Assembly: GCA_002633005.1 (NCBI GenBank)
Contig: NMRA01000029.1
Coordinates: 1,028,086 to 1,092,085, forward strand
Length of the DNA: 64,000 nucleotides
Origin: Phoronis australis
Taxonomy: Eukaryota; Phoronida; Phoronidae
Direction: 5' to 3'
Shown: piece by piece, positions 37,501 to 50,062 of the stretch
Layout: each line of letters begins with the position of its first letter
Numbering within the stretch: the first letter of the stretch is position 1
Translations under genes and position numbers: made by a program
Notes under the pieces: generated by a model
Databases searched by the model: none
Seen by the model: only the letters and a program-made list of their open reading frames with translations
Told to the model about the DNA's origin: nothing

Positions 37501-40500
37501 ATTTTCTGAAAGTACAAGCCTGAAGAATTAGATTTTTTCACAGTTTGTCAATCTGTTATTAATCCGAGCATGCTTTATCAAAGGTACATCGATAGCAAAA
37601 TAACAATATCAACAATACTAACAACAAAAAGATTTCTAATGTAAAGTTCAAAATGAAATCTCAAATATGCTGTTACAGCTTTCTAAATTATCGTTTCGCT
37701 TTAATATTATGCAATTTCCGATTTTTTCACGAGTCTGGTTTTTCAATAGGCCCTCACACAAAAGTGGAACACTTGAAAAACAATTCCTAAAAGTTTTTGG
37801 AGAACTTGGCGTAAAGAATAATATGTTGAAGTTTCATGTGACTCTAATCGGTCATTTTCGAGATATGACGTTCCAAAGTTAGCTAAATTTGGACAATTTT
37901 CTGGACTCCAACATAACCCCAAGAACCTCAGGAAATTGCTGTAGATTACAATGAACCAGTTAAAGGTAATGAAGCACAGCAGCTGAAATCAATACAATCA
38001 CATCGAGTAATGGTACATAAGAGTTAAAGGAAATTAGTGAATGATGTTACAAGAAACAGCACGCTACAGATTAGTATAAATGCTTGCTACTTACTGCTCT
38101 CTGGCCCATAAAATCTGACGACAAACTCATGAAGTCCTCCCATAAACGTCACCTCATGTTTACTTTTAAGGCTTCAAACAAGTTAAGGACATAACCGGCA
38201 TTGTAAACAAGCAAATGTTTTCAATATGAAGATAACAGAATTTATATACTACATTAGATACTACTATGATGACATCATCAAGAGGGATGGAGAGATTAAC
38301 AGCACATGCCTAACAACTGCGGTAAAAATTCTCCAGTTCGGGACAGTGAAAAATTAATTATTCTGCTCAAGGTCAGAGCTAGTACCAGATTTTAGCAATA
38401 GATAATACTAGCTTTCCCAATTTCACAAAATAGTGATAAACGATCATTCACATTTATATTATACACTATGGTGCAGAGTTCATTAAAAACGATACGACAT
38501 TCCCTGTTGGACAACCTCTTTCTGTATTTCTCATATTGTCTAAAAACTATACACCATGAGGGTGCATGAAAATGTTGTGTCGGTGGATATTTTCAACAAT
38601 TTTATGAACTGCCAAGTTTATTGTCAAATTGTATTGACAAAAAACACAATGTCCCACATTTGAGAAATATGATGAATCTTTAGCATCAAGAAAAATTCCA
38701 TTTCGTCTGGAAATAGCAGTCTCCCAAATTTTAGAGCCTGTCCCAACTGGATCCTTTTTACTGTACCACAAACTGGAGACAGTGCCATCGTAACTTATTC
38801 ACTTGCACCAACACATTTGCTCAAACTGGCAAAATTCAATAAAAGAGGCTTTTAAAACCAGAGTTCGGCTACAGCATCTGCGAACCATACAGACTGACCA
38901 CAATGTTGTTCCAGCTAAACTTTGACCCAATGTAATTTCCCAACAAGAAGTTCCACGAATTAGAACCAAGATGGCGGAATCTGATGAAGCACTACAATAC
39001 GGTGACGTCACCCTCCCTATGTGCCCACTTGGTCGTCAAGCACAACACTAGCTCACACAGGGCATTTCCCAATAGCTGACTTTCAAAATAGCCACGCCAT
39101 ATTGAAATTCACTAACTCGCCAGGCCGCAATCAGGTTTTTGGTGGACAAGCATTCAGCGCCATCTACAGCTCCCATGTAATGCGGATGGAAGGTTTCAAC
39201 CCACTGGGAGCGTTTTAACACCTTTCCTCCAATTATAATGCCAGCAATTTTCCACTGTTGTGCGGTGGGATATACCAATGCCTTAAGAAAAAGGTAAACC
39301 TTTGAAATAGGAATTGATGAGCAAGGATGTCCTGTTCCATTACTTCCCACTGCAACAAAGCCAGTGGTTGCCGCAGATAAATCGGGGGAGACTTTCGATC
39401 CCAGCCGGTGTCAATTATACTAATCAAACAATGGGAGGGGATGACAGTGGAATTTATTCCTCTGCTTTTATATTTATGAACCCCTATATACGGTAGTAAT
39501 TGAATTTCTGCCCACTAACTCTCAGTCGGGAACAATCGGAAGTCACTTTTATGCTCCCATTACTCTACAGAGCACCAACACGAAACGTCCCCCGTCATGA
39601 CTGCATTAGTATTACGAATGAATTACAGTGCCATAAATCCACAAGATAGAGATTATCCAATATTCAGTTTAACTGTACCCTTATGACAGATGACAAGCTG
39701 TTTGTATCTTGCTCAAAAGTCTTTTAGGACAGAGGAGTGTCAAGAACTGACAAGCAAACGTTGTGATAAAGAATGATTTCCACAACTTGACATTAGCTGA
39801 TGTAAAAACCTCTCATAGTCCAGATGGATGATGAGTGCAACTATTTCCCATGATAACAAAAACACGAACCCTCAAGTTCTGGAGTTATAACAGATCTCAC
39901 AAGGTTTAAGTGTATTACATTACTAAATGTCAGATGAATTTATAATCCATGTTAACTGCGGAGTCAACTTAATCAGAATTATTGGCATGGCAACCACCAG
40001 CACTCAACACCAACATATATTAATGAGTTGCATGTATGTATGTCAACATTAGTAAGTTCAGATGCACCTGCACTTTAAGGTAACACCACACAACGTTTCT
40101 TCAAAATTTAAGCATTTGAAGTGGAGCATTAGCACAGGCACACCCATCTCCAAATGATTCGACAATATTACAGTGTTGCTGCCAGTGTTGAATATGAGCA
40201 GCAGATAGATTCAAGGGCCGATGGTCACTTCACCATTGGATGTAATAACGTTGGGATTTTTTGCCTTTAAAACTACGAGACAACACAGATTCTTTTGAAA
40301 AAAAAATTGTTGGGTTTTAGAATGAGAGTCTGTGGCTGACTGCAGTCTCGATAAGTTTCAATTTCAGATACGTCGCCATTTTTAATGCACCGCAGAAGAT
40401 GCTAACAGGATGCGATGTACCCGGCGACTACACTGCGATTTGAAATTGATCCAGTTTCTGTCTTTAAAAGTGTGCCTAACTGCTTTGAAAATCAATTTGG

Positions 40501-43500
40501 TGAATTAAATTAACTGTGGGCGCTAGCCTTAGCAGTAGGTGTTAGCCTGAACAATAGACGCTCAACTGCAAATTTTCAAAAGTAGAGGGTATAAGGCACT
40601 TAGCTATGCAAAGGAAGCTTAACTCAGACATTTTCAAAAGAAGGGGGTAGGCAGTTACATGGGCATTGGTGTTAAGCCGAGAGATTACACTAACTGGACA
40701 TCTACCAACTGGTAGGAATTCGTAGACATTTCTTTCACACAGCAAAATCTGTTCAATGGCTTCCACCAAAACACAGGTAGAGCAGTGAAGTGGCACAGGG
40801 TAACAGAAATTCTCTGAGTAACTCTCATTTCAGGTACATATAAGAACTAAGGGGTTAGGTTCACAAGTACNATGAATTTATAATCCATGTTAACTGCGGA
40901 GTCAACTTAATCAGAATTATTGGCATGGCAACCACCAGCACTCAACACCAACATATATTAATGAGTTGCATGTATGTATGTCAACATTAGTAAGTTAAGA
41001 TGCACCTGCACTTTAAGGTAACACCACACAACGTTTCTTCAAAATTTAAGCATTTGAAGTGGAGCATTAGCACAGGCACACCCATCTCCAAATGATTCGA
41101 CAATATTACAGTGTTGCTGCCAGTGTTGAATATGAGCAGCAGATAGATTCAAGGGCCGATGGTCACTTCACCATTGGATGTAATAACGTTGGGATTTTTT
41201 GCCTTTAAAACTACGAGACAACACAGATTCTTTTGAAAAAAAAATTGTTGGGTTTTAGAATGAGAGTCTGTGGCTGACTGCAGTCTCGATAAGTTTCAAT
41301 TTCAGATACGTCGCCATTTTTAATGCACCGCAGAAGATGCTAACAGGATGCGATGTACCCGGCGACTACACTGCGATTTGAAATTGATCCAGTTTCTGTC
41401 TTTAAAAGTGTGCCTAACTGCTTTGAAAATCAATTTGGTGAATTAAATTAACTGTGGGCGCTAGCCTTAGCAGTAGGTGTTAGCCTGAACAATAGACGCT
41501 CAACTGCAAATTTTCAAAAGTAGAGGGTATAAGGCACTTAGCTATGCAAAGGAAGCTTAACTCAGACATTTTCAAAAGAAGGGGGTAGGCAGTTACATGG
41601 GCATTGGTGTTAAGCCGAGAGATTACACTAACTGGACATCTACCAACTGGTAGGAATTCGTAGACATTTCTTTCACACAGCAAAATCTGTTCAATGGCTT
41701 CCACCAAAACACAGGTAGAGCAGTGAAGTGGCACAGGGTAACAGAAATTCTCTGAGTAACTCTCATTTCAGGTACATATAAGAACTAAGGGGTTAGGTTC
41801 ACAAGTACTATTACTGCTATTCATTTCCTGGTACACTCCTTCGCCTAGCTTTCCTCGAATTCTAACCAATTACCAAATTCGTAACATTTCCGTTTTTTCA
41901 AAACTCCAACCCGCTCTACTCAAACACGATGCTGCACCATTGGGCAATGTCTGAAAAGCCCTGGGCCATGTCTGAAAGCCCTGGACCATGTCTGAAAAGC
42001 CCTAGGCCATGTCTGAAAAGCCCTGGGCTATGTCTGAAAAGCCCTGGGACATGTCTGAAAAGCCCTGGGCCATGTCTGAAAAGCCCTGGGCCATGTTTAA
42101 AATCACAAGCCATTACTGGACAAATGATTGGAATAGTATTGCTTAGTAGGTATTTATCTTTTATTATTTTGCGGTGAAAATGATGCAGAAATAAATGCCC
42201 AGAAAGTGAAAATAATGTGTAACTAATTGTTGCTTTTCTGAATTGACAGAAACGAAATTACAATACAAAAACACGATGCAGAATTTGCACGCTTGAATTT
42301 TTGCTCATGGAAAAACCCGACTATTCAGTTGGCTGACAACAGAACAATAAAAATAATGAGGTAAACATTTCTCTCTATTTACATTTCTTAGATAATCTGC
42401 ATAATCAAATTTCACAGTATTCGAAATGCTGAACTGAAATACCATAGTTTTACCTTAATAAAATAACCAGCGGAAACATAGAATAACAGATCACAAGCAT
42501 GATCACATTCTTTAACTATTATAAATAACTCCATGTACATCTCATTGACCATATACTGGGTAAATATAGGGCTAAGCCAGTTATTGCTCAATTGTCAACA
42601 ACTCGGGCAAATGGTATCAAGGCACCTGCTTCAAACACTTTAATGAGATATCCCTGCAACAGACACCAGACCTAGCAAACAATGAGCAATCGCTGGCTTT
42701 GATCCCACATACTAAGAGATTAGGTGGTTGTTTCTGAAAACGCCTCGTTGCGTATTTACAGACACATAAATGTTTGTGTTATTGCGTTTGGGTTTCAAAA
42801 ATTACTTATGGCAATTCCTCACTTGTATGGCATACAATATGATGGACAAGTGAAATCAAACTTGTCAAATTTCTCAGCAAAAATAAAGTGTGAGCTAGGT
42901 ATGCATTAGGAGGCAATGTCGTAAAGGTACGTTATTTCCTACACACAAACAGAGCGCCAAAACTTTCTTAGGTTATTAGCTTTTGAAAATAGATAAATAA
43001 CAATATTGACTAAAATTTTAATGGAAGATTACCACAGAATACAGAAACAACTGCACAAAGCACTTCATAAACGATACAAGTAATTCCCAATTGCTAAATA
43101 ATAACAAATATTTAGGACATACCCAGCATTCAAAAAAGATGATGAAATTTCTCTTTTGTAGGAAATGGACAAGTTCAAGAGCAAAAAATAAGTTCATTTT
43201 CAATCCATTCCCGTTATATTTTCTCCAGTTTTCTTCAAATTATTTGCCATAAATGCTTAAGCCAAAACCTTTTCCAGATTTCTTTCTAAAAAAACGACTT
43301 TCTCAGAAATATTTGAACACACCTCGAAACAATAATTTGCATATCAAAGAAGTTAATTGTAAGTCAGTTGACTTAACATCTTTTTAACGCTAATTACATG
43401 TTAGACAATGACACTAAATGAATTTCAATACTGACACACCAAAATTTGAAACTGAAGTGAAACCTAATATCATCAACATAACTCTGTATGCGAATGAACA

Positions 43501-46500
43501 TTTTCGGATCCTATAATCAGCATTCAAATTAATGTTGTGTGGGTTGGAGCGTGTGACGTCACAAGGAGGATCGGTAAATCTGATTGGTTGACAAGGTCTG
43601 AATATACAATAGTAAGAAGTGTGTACATCCACAAACGTACGTATGTCTATTTTTGTCTGCGTGGAAAAGACAATTAACGAGGGCATCTGCCAAAACGGAT
43701 GAAAAAAATTGAGTGACCAGATCGGAAGAACATGGACTAAGGAAACAACCACCGTGATATCAGATTCCTAATTAATCAACTTCAGACAAAAATTATGCAA
43801 TATGTCACTGCCGAGTCTTGGTTTCTCAAATGTTAAGATAAAATCTTAACAATTTTGGACAAAAATATTTTGCTGAAATTACTCCATTTTCATTTTTCAA
43901 GAGCTTTAAACATTATTGTAAATGCCTACAGTTTTTTCGAAATGTTGCTTGATGACTGCAATAGTAAAGACCCCGGCTTTTCACGATAACGGAAAATGGA
44001 CGGAAAATATGCAATTAAAGACCTTGAAAAGGAATCTACTTACGTTAGTAGCAAATGCCACGATTCTAATACTTCTGGTTGTTAATTAGCAAAAATTAAG
44101 AATACAATCCATCAAATTCAACAATTGTGGGCAAAAAACGAACAACAATCATTTTGCAGCAGACATACTCAAATACTCGTTTATTCTTACTGAAGATAGC
44201 GCTGTTATTTTTCTGGTTTTGATGAACTATAAACGTAGCGTGTAGCAGTAAAACGACGAAGTAATAGTAAGGCAATTTCTAGATCATTTTAAGTTATTTG
44301 TCATTTTAAAATCATAGTAACATGGAATTTTCAAAATTTTATGAATGCTAAAATGGAATTTCCCATTTTTTGAAAACAGATAACCAGGGCCTCTAAGTAT
44401 AGTACAGAGTTAGGATTAGTTTGTTGATACATGCCCGATACAGAAAAATCAGAAAATAAAATTTGACTTGTATGCCATATTGTGTCCTAAATTGGTGAGA
44501 TTTTCCCATAAATAAGAAAAGGATCAATTTCACCAAATATTGTTTGATGACAGCTGTGGACTGTAAAATCCTGTTGAAGTAGGGGAAACTAACCCCAAAT
44601 TCCATTTTTTCATCACATTGTATTCTAAACTAAGGAATCTTCCTTGAATTTTTACTTTCAGTGATTCCCAAAGCCATGGCTGTGACCTACTTATCAGTGT
44701 ATGAAGCAATCAGACAGACCTCAGATGACTGGAAAATTACATTTAACAATTCAATTACCCCTTTGAACATTAGTAGTGTCTCACCAATCACAGTAACAGT
44801 GATCCAAAACGGAGGGAAGAAGAATGCTAATTGCTGAACAGTTGGAGGCATAAATTAAAATTAAAATTAAGTCTGTTTCCCTTCATGACTAGCATCTACA
44901 AATTGAAAATTTAATTTGCAATCTGGCAAAAGCGTTACTTTTCTTCGATTAGCTCAATAATTCAGCTGGCTTCAACAAGGAATATGGAAAAAATATTTTA
45001 TCTGACGACCAACCTTTTCATAGAGGTGAGGGTTGGGTAATCGAAAACAAACCTTCTTTTAAAGATGGCCAGAAACGCATTAAAAATTTCTAACAGGTAA
45101 TTTCAATATATTTGTCTGGGTTAATTTCCATATTTGGATGGACGTCTTAAATGCCCATGTTTGGTTAAACGGCAGGTGAATAATCCCTAAGTTTGGGTTT
45201 TATGCCAAATTAACTCGCAAAACAAGGCATTTCTGCAAAAAAACAGCAACCTTATAGGCGAATCATCTGGTACACGAAACCTAGGCATTTTAATGCAAAT
45301 TCTAAGTGTTTTTAAGACATAATGCAAAATTTTCATTTAAAATGTTTTAGTAAAATTGACTGGGGGGGTTATTTTGCTATGAATGTACCGTTCTTGCACA
45401 TGAAAATTTGGCTTAAGAACATGGTCACAATAATAACTTTGACAGTAGCAAGAAGCATATTTTTAGAATCACCGATCTTCCTTCTATCAGAAAATACGAT
45501 ATATACTTTAATGGTTGACAAAGCAGTTTTTTCGAAATTTGACTTAGAGTTGAGGTTGTTTAAAGAGGTCCTAGATACCCTAAAGCTGATGATTTTTAAG
45601 TTTCGTAAATGATGACCGTCTCCACGTGCAACTTGGTAGAATTTATTCTATAATATTGCAAGCATAGTGGGATTGACAAATCCCTTGAAATCGTTTTAAA
45701 ATTCCGATAATGGATAAGGGGTACCACACACTATCAGAATCCAGACCAAGGAAATCCATGGGCACCTGGAAAACTGGGTACCAAAGCACTACTTATGGTA
45801 ATTCAAACATCATGACCTAATTCAAGTACAGATTAAACACCCTAAACCTCCATAGGTCACCATATATTCCACTTATCTTCCTCAATCTCCACTGCTACCT
45901 CCTTCTCCAGATTACAAACATTTTTTACACAAGCGAAGTTACCTTATGGAATCGATGCCGCAAAGCCAGCTTGACTAGCATATTCTGCCACACCTCCCAA
46001 TGGTAGGAATCACCACATAACTAGTACCAAGACAGTTCTATGAGTCTATTGTGGTTCTGAGGATGGAATAACTGGCTCACTGTAGCAAACATTGGCCGAA
46101 AAATGTGCTCAACATAAAATCGCCCAGCGGCCGCAACATTACGGAGTCTGGGTTTGAGACATGCAGCTTAAGGCCAATAGGCAAATAGCCTACCACTCTA
46201 TTATTAGCACTCATTGGAAGTGACGTTACGCCAAGTCTCTTCATCTTTTATAAATGTACAGAAATGCGAGAGATTGGCTCCTGCACCTTGGAACAACTGC
46301 CAGCAGCCAAGTCAGAACTCAAGAATAGTATGCAGGGCTTGGAATGACCAATGACAAAAAACGCGGAAACTTTTACGGTCCAAAACATGCGCGCTACCCA
46401 GCTTTGAAATAGTCGATGTGATGTGAGCCTTTCGCCGACAAAAGTCGGGAGGACTAAAAAAAAAAAAACGTTACCACCATCAGTAGCATGCATCTGCGTC

Positions 46501-49500
46501 TCTTCAGATCGTCCGTCCACTCCCACCCCCACACATTTTTGCCTGCGGAGCCGTAGTTTTGTCACCGCGGTTTACAATCACACGAGCCGCCACGCTATCC
46601 CAGATGCCCCGGCGATGTTGACAATTTACGTTCCTCCGAAACATAAACAGCAACTTCCGCTTTTCGAGGCGAACGTTGTCGGCAAAGCCACGGTAAGAAG
46701 GAATTTGCCGCAGAAATTTTATATGAAATCCGATTTTTTACGCGGAAATATAATAAAATGCGTGGACAGAACATTTGAAAAAAGCGGAAATCCGCGTTTC
46801 CGCGGAAAATTCCAAGCCCTGAGTATGGGACCAGTATAGCCCCTCCTGCGTGCTTGCTGTCTGCTCCAACAACTCAGTATACCATTCAACCATGGCAGAA
46901 GATGAATTGGGACCTTAATGAAATAGTTTTAGAACAGTTTGGTAACAGACTGTCTATTTCACAAGTTTTGTTGAATGTTCACAAAATATTGGCTCTATCC
47001 AGCCACAAAACCAGTCTTTCGTAACACCCCATGAATTCTGTCAACTTGTGACTGCACGTACATATTATCGCAAGGACATCATGAAGCTGGATAGAAGCAA
47101 TATATCTTACATGTATTCAATGAAGCTCCCAATAGTTTTAGTAAAAGCCGTTTCATTTATAATACCGTATGAAAGCAGCTTACTTTACCGCTGCCACCAA
47201 AACATAAATAATAGCCAAAAAGTGTGATCACCAGGGGACTAAATCCTGGATGCCACATTGTGATACCCAGGACTCAAGGCAAGCAAAAGGCTTTGTGGCT
47301 GATCGACAGTACCACCCAGGGCTCGACGCTATTAAAATCGCCAGGTCGCATTTTGCGACCTAGTCAGAATCCCAGGTCGCATTTCCAAAATCCAGCTCGC
47401 ATTCATAAATGCCAGGTCGCAAAATTTTCCCAAAATTTTTACACGTCAAAATTGATTTTGGATCATCGAGAAAATGTTTAGATTATGCTCTTCCCGGAAG
47501 CGTTAAATACTCACAAATTTCAGTTCCCAAAACTGACGTCGTTCATGCAGGTACGGCGTTACTGTTCTACACGACCGCCATTGAAAGTCTCTAGAGCGCA
47601 AGTCGAGTTCCCGACGTGAAAGTTGAATTAGTGCTTTCTAACTGACACGTGCATTCGTGTAGCTAAGTTTGCGATTTGAAAAAGGGAGAAAATGCCTGTT
47701 GAAAAAGTATCCGGGGTTTTGCTAGGTCTGACCTGCTACTGGCTGGCATCAAAGTCGTTAAAGATTCGAACTAACTCCGAGGGCAAATTCCCTCCGCTTT
47801 TTGTTCGCAGCCCACATTTTGCAACTTAACTCATGTTTGAAAAACGTCTGTCGAAAAAAAACATGAAACGATGCTTTAACCGAATAAACAATTCAGTGCA
47901 AATTTCACAACAAAAATGTACGTAGTACTTATGCTGTTTACGTACTCAACAATTAGTTTTCCATGAAGTGAATAGCCTCCAAATAATTCCCGACTCCCTC
48001 CGTGCGAGTTTCCATCTGGTAATGGCAAGTTTGCTCAATACCTTCCAGGTATGGGGAAAATAGGTCAGTCACAAAACGACACGCATGTCACTAGTGTTAA
48101 CTTTCTTTCGGTGGTATAAAACAAAGCCGGGATTTGGTTTTNTATCAGTTCTGGGTTACATCCGTCCCGGGGAATTTCCTAAAGCATCGTAACCGCCAGA
48201 AATCTATGAGTTCATTTTCAAATAAACCATTGGCACCCAGGTGCTTGACAGAGCCAAGCCGGTATACTCTTTCATTTAGGACTGCCGCTGTTCTCTTTTG
48301 ATGTACAGCTTCAAAACGGTGCGCACGCGTGAGTTCACGCACTTGAATCGCTGGAATAGGCCTACATGTACACTTTACGTTGGCAACAACGTGTGAAAGA
48401 CAAATATTTTGCGCACGTAGCCCCACTGAGAAACAAGTAATGGGGTTTGAGAATTTCTTGGCAACTGAAAGTAAAGATGTGATCGCCATTTGGGGTTTAA
48501 TAGGTTGTCATTTTCACTTTGGCTGTCTTATGGGATAAAACCGAGGCGCACATATCTAAGTCACGATTGTCTTGCCGGGACCGCTTGCACGCTAACAACG
48601 GGACCGACCAGTGCCGCAGTGCGATATCAGGGATATTGTCGTGGATATTTGGTAAAGGTAATGAGGACATCTTAAGCGAAAAACAAACGTATTTGTCCAC
48701 AAAGTTTGATAAGTTGATCGCTTAAGATTTAATAGAAACACCACTGTTTTGTGAGGTTTTATCACGTGTTATGTGGCCCGAAACTTTCTTCGACAAATCC
48801 GGAAATTTGCATAAGTGGCCGAAAATGTTAGCCAATGAAACGCACCAATGATCGATTCTGCATATCCCATGGTCACGCGACTTGCTAACAAGTCATCGGG
48901 AGGGCTGTTCTCAGTTAGTGGTCTTTTGAACTTGGATTTGGCAACAACCAAGTAATGGTCGGATTAACAATAGCTGCTTTATATTTGCCAGGTATCTGCC
49001 GAGAAGTGTAAAAACTCAGCTCGCATTCGTTGGAAATTCCAGGTCGCATTTTGCGACTTTATACGAGCTGACAAAAATCTCAGCTCGCATTTCCAAATTT
49101 CAGGTCGCAAATGCGACCTGCAGCTCGTTATGTCGAGCCCTGCCACCGTCTACTGCAAGTTGAGATGGTGGTACTGTCTGTGTGGCTAATAACCAATTTG
49201 TCAAGCCTATTTAATCAATTTATTAGCACCCACAGGAAGTGGTGTCGCTAAATGTGTCATCATTCACACATTTAGGTCAAAGCTTAACACTACAAAGTGA
49301 GTCATCTTTATATCTTAGTGGAAGCAAATTATAAGTTTAAGAATACACACATGTGGATAAACCGAAACTCCATATCAGCAAAGATTAGGATTAAGAACTG
49401 TAGTACCATACTGCTAAGAGTCATAACCCATGAGCTAGATACACAAAATAAATGAGTAGCATGAATAACTGCAAGATGCTCAAAAGCTCAAGTCTCAGTG

Positions 49501-50062
49501 TACTGGCAGTTACCACCCTCATGGACAACAGAATGTTGGCACTTAGCCATTTCTGATGTCAACATCAGGCAAGCACTTGACCTCAAACACAAATGAGATG
49601 AAGCAAGAGTGAATTTTAATATGTTAATAAAGGATTTCATTAGTCTCCATTCTAATCAAGCACGGAAATTATTTACTGGTTTTCTTTATATTCCAACAGC
49701 TGCAAAAAATAATTGGAATGGAAGGCCATAGCCTAGGCTATGTGTCTAGTGCATAGGCACTGAAGCACCTTGAAAGCATCTCTGCAGCGCAATGCAATTA
49801 GGGCATCTAAAATTCTGCAGTATGCATACAAGGTAACAATAAATGGTAGAAGGGGAAATTTATTTCAGGACACAAACCTCTTAAGTGAGCCCAGATAATT
49901 AACGAAAACAATCCTGCACCCAGACGGCAGACGTATTTTCGTCATCCCAAAGCTTGGAAAACAACTCGGTAAAAAATGCCTAATGGAATAAAATGATTTC
50001 AAAAGATACAGTCTGGAAATATCAGCGTTGATACGACTTTGCCCTGGACTAGGCGACGACAT
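34583..50062 (-). CDS. UBE2H: Ubiquitin-conjugating enzyme E2 H, six exons
   Basis: Exons in transcript order are 50062-50010, 38171-38095, 37320-37246, 36660-36568, 35634-35506 and 34704-34583, totalling 549 bases, or 182 residues plus stop (human about 183). The N-terminus MSSPSPG is the family signature. The UBC fold runs through [22 protein letters not shown], with HPN at residues 76-78 and the catalytic cysteine at 87 in [31 protein letters not shown] follows, then an acidic serine-rich tail, [13 protein letters not shown], as in other UBE2H proteins. The enzyme takes ubiquitin from E1 and works with the CTLH/GID ligase in vertebrates. Intron 1 is very long, about 11.8 kb, and full of repeats. 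The gene converges on ZC3HC1 and is head to head with the CapA-like gene. I see no defect. Confidence 0.96.
36385..36462 (-). repeat. Short interspersed repeat R3, copy
   Basis: The inverse gives GATAAAAATTTCCAGTTTGT, GCTCAAGGTCAGAATTTGTA and CCAAATTTTAG, in the same order as 38325-38412. It lies in UBE2H intron 4. Confidence 0.5.
36640..36897. repeat. UBE2H: Tandem repeat of ~55-62 bp, five units, overlapping UBE2H exon 4 start
   Basis: Units start near 36640, 36695, 36757, 36818 and 36875. Each contains GATAGATC.TATTGATAAAAC.TGGAAAA. The first unit is the real UBE2H exon 4 start plus its acceptor; the others are upstream copies of the same splice-acceptor and first coding bases within intron 3. 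Confidence 0.8.
38325..38412 (+). repeat. Short interspersed repeat R3 (one of four)
   Basis: It reads GGTAAAAATTCTCCAGTTCG, then GACAGTGAAAAATTAATTAT and CTCAAGGTCAGA, ending near CCAGATTTTAG. Diverged copies are at 36385-36462 (minus), 28365-28475 (minus) and 25112-25182 (plus). No terminal repeats or coding sequence were seen. Confidence 0.5.
39934..40870. repeat. 937-bp direct repeat, copy 1
   Basis: It is identical to 40872-41808 except, as far as I could compare, one base (C or A at 40059/40997). No gene is recognised inside; an 84-codon minus frame repeats simply because the DNA repeats. Confidence 0.95.
40872..41808. repeat. 937-bp direct repeat, copy 2
   Basis: Second copy, separated from the first by one N (40871). 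Near identity and the N at the joint suggest an assembly join of two alleles more than an old duplication. Confidence 0.95.
41942..42102. repeat. 21-bp tandem repeat, about eight copies
   Basis: The unit is GGGCCATGTCTGAAAAGCCC plus T, with one 20-bp unit and single-base variants. It is a minisatellite in UBE2H intron 1, just right of the 937-bp duplication. Confidence 0.92.
46333..46821. mobile_element. 489-bp hAT-like non-autonomous transposon
   Basis: The ends CAGGGCTTGGAAT (46333-46345) and its inverse (46809-46821) form a 13-bp terminal inverted repeat. The flanks AGTATG at 46327-46332 and 46822-46827 are identical, a 6-bp target duplication. A poly-A run (about 46457-46469) lies inside. 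It has no transposase and sits in UBE2H intron 1. Confidence 0.65.
47317..49142. mobile_element. 1.8-kb hAT-like element with subterminal GGTCGCA repeats
   Basis: The ends CAGGGCTCGAC and GTCGAGCCCTG form an 11-bp terminal inverted repeat, with CCACC repeated on both flanks (47312-47316 and 49143-49147). Each end carries clustered CAGGTCGCATTT and CAGCTCGCATT motifs (47340-47425 and 49015-49125), probable transposase-binding arrays. No transposase is recognised inside. It sits in UBE2H intron 1 and includes an N at 48142. Confidence 0.65.

Larger units (their letters stand above)
38172..50009. other. UBE2H: UBE2H intron 1 (11.8 kb)
   Basis: No further gene is recognised. It holds the 937-bp duplication, the 21-bp minisatellite and both hAT-like elements. 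42200-46200 shows only AT-rich unique-looking DNA. A lone ATGGCGGAATCTGATGAAGC on the plus strand at 38972 opens 26 codons and looks start-like, but has no partner exon. Confidence 0.6.

Noticed and set aside
38972-39052. Start-like ATGGCGGAATCTGATGAAGC on the plus strand as the first exon of a new gene
   Set aside because: The frame closes after 26 codons, no convincing donor with a partner exon was found, and it lies inside UBE2H intron 1.
40542-41734. Two identical 84-codon minus-strand frames suggesting a duplicated gene
   Set aside because: They are identical only because the 937-bp DNA segment is duplicated; no domain, splice or codon support.
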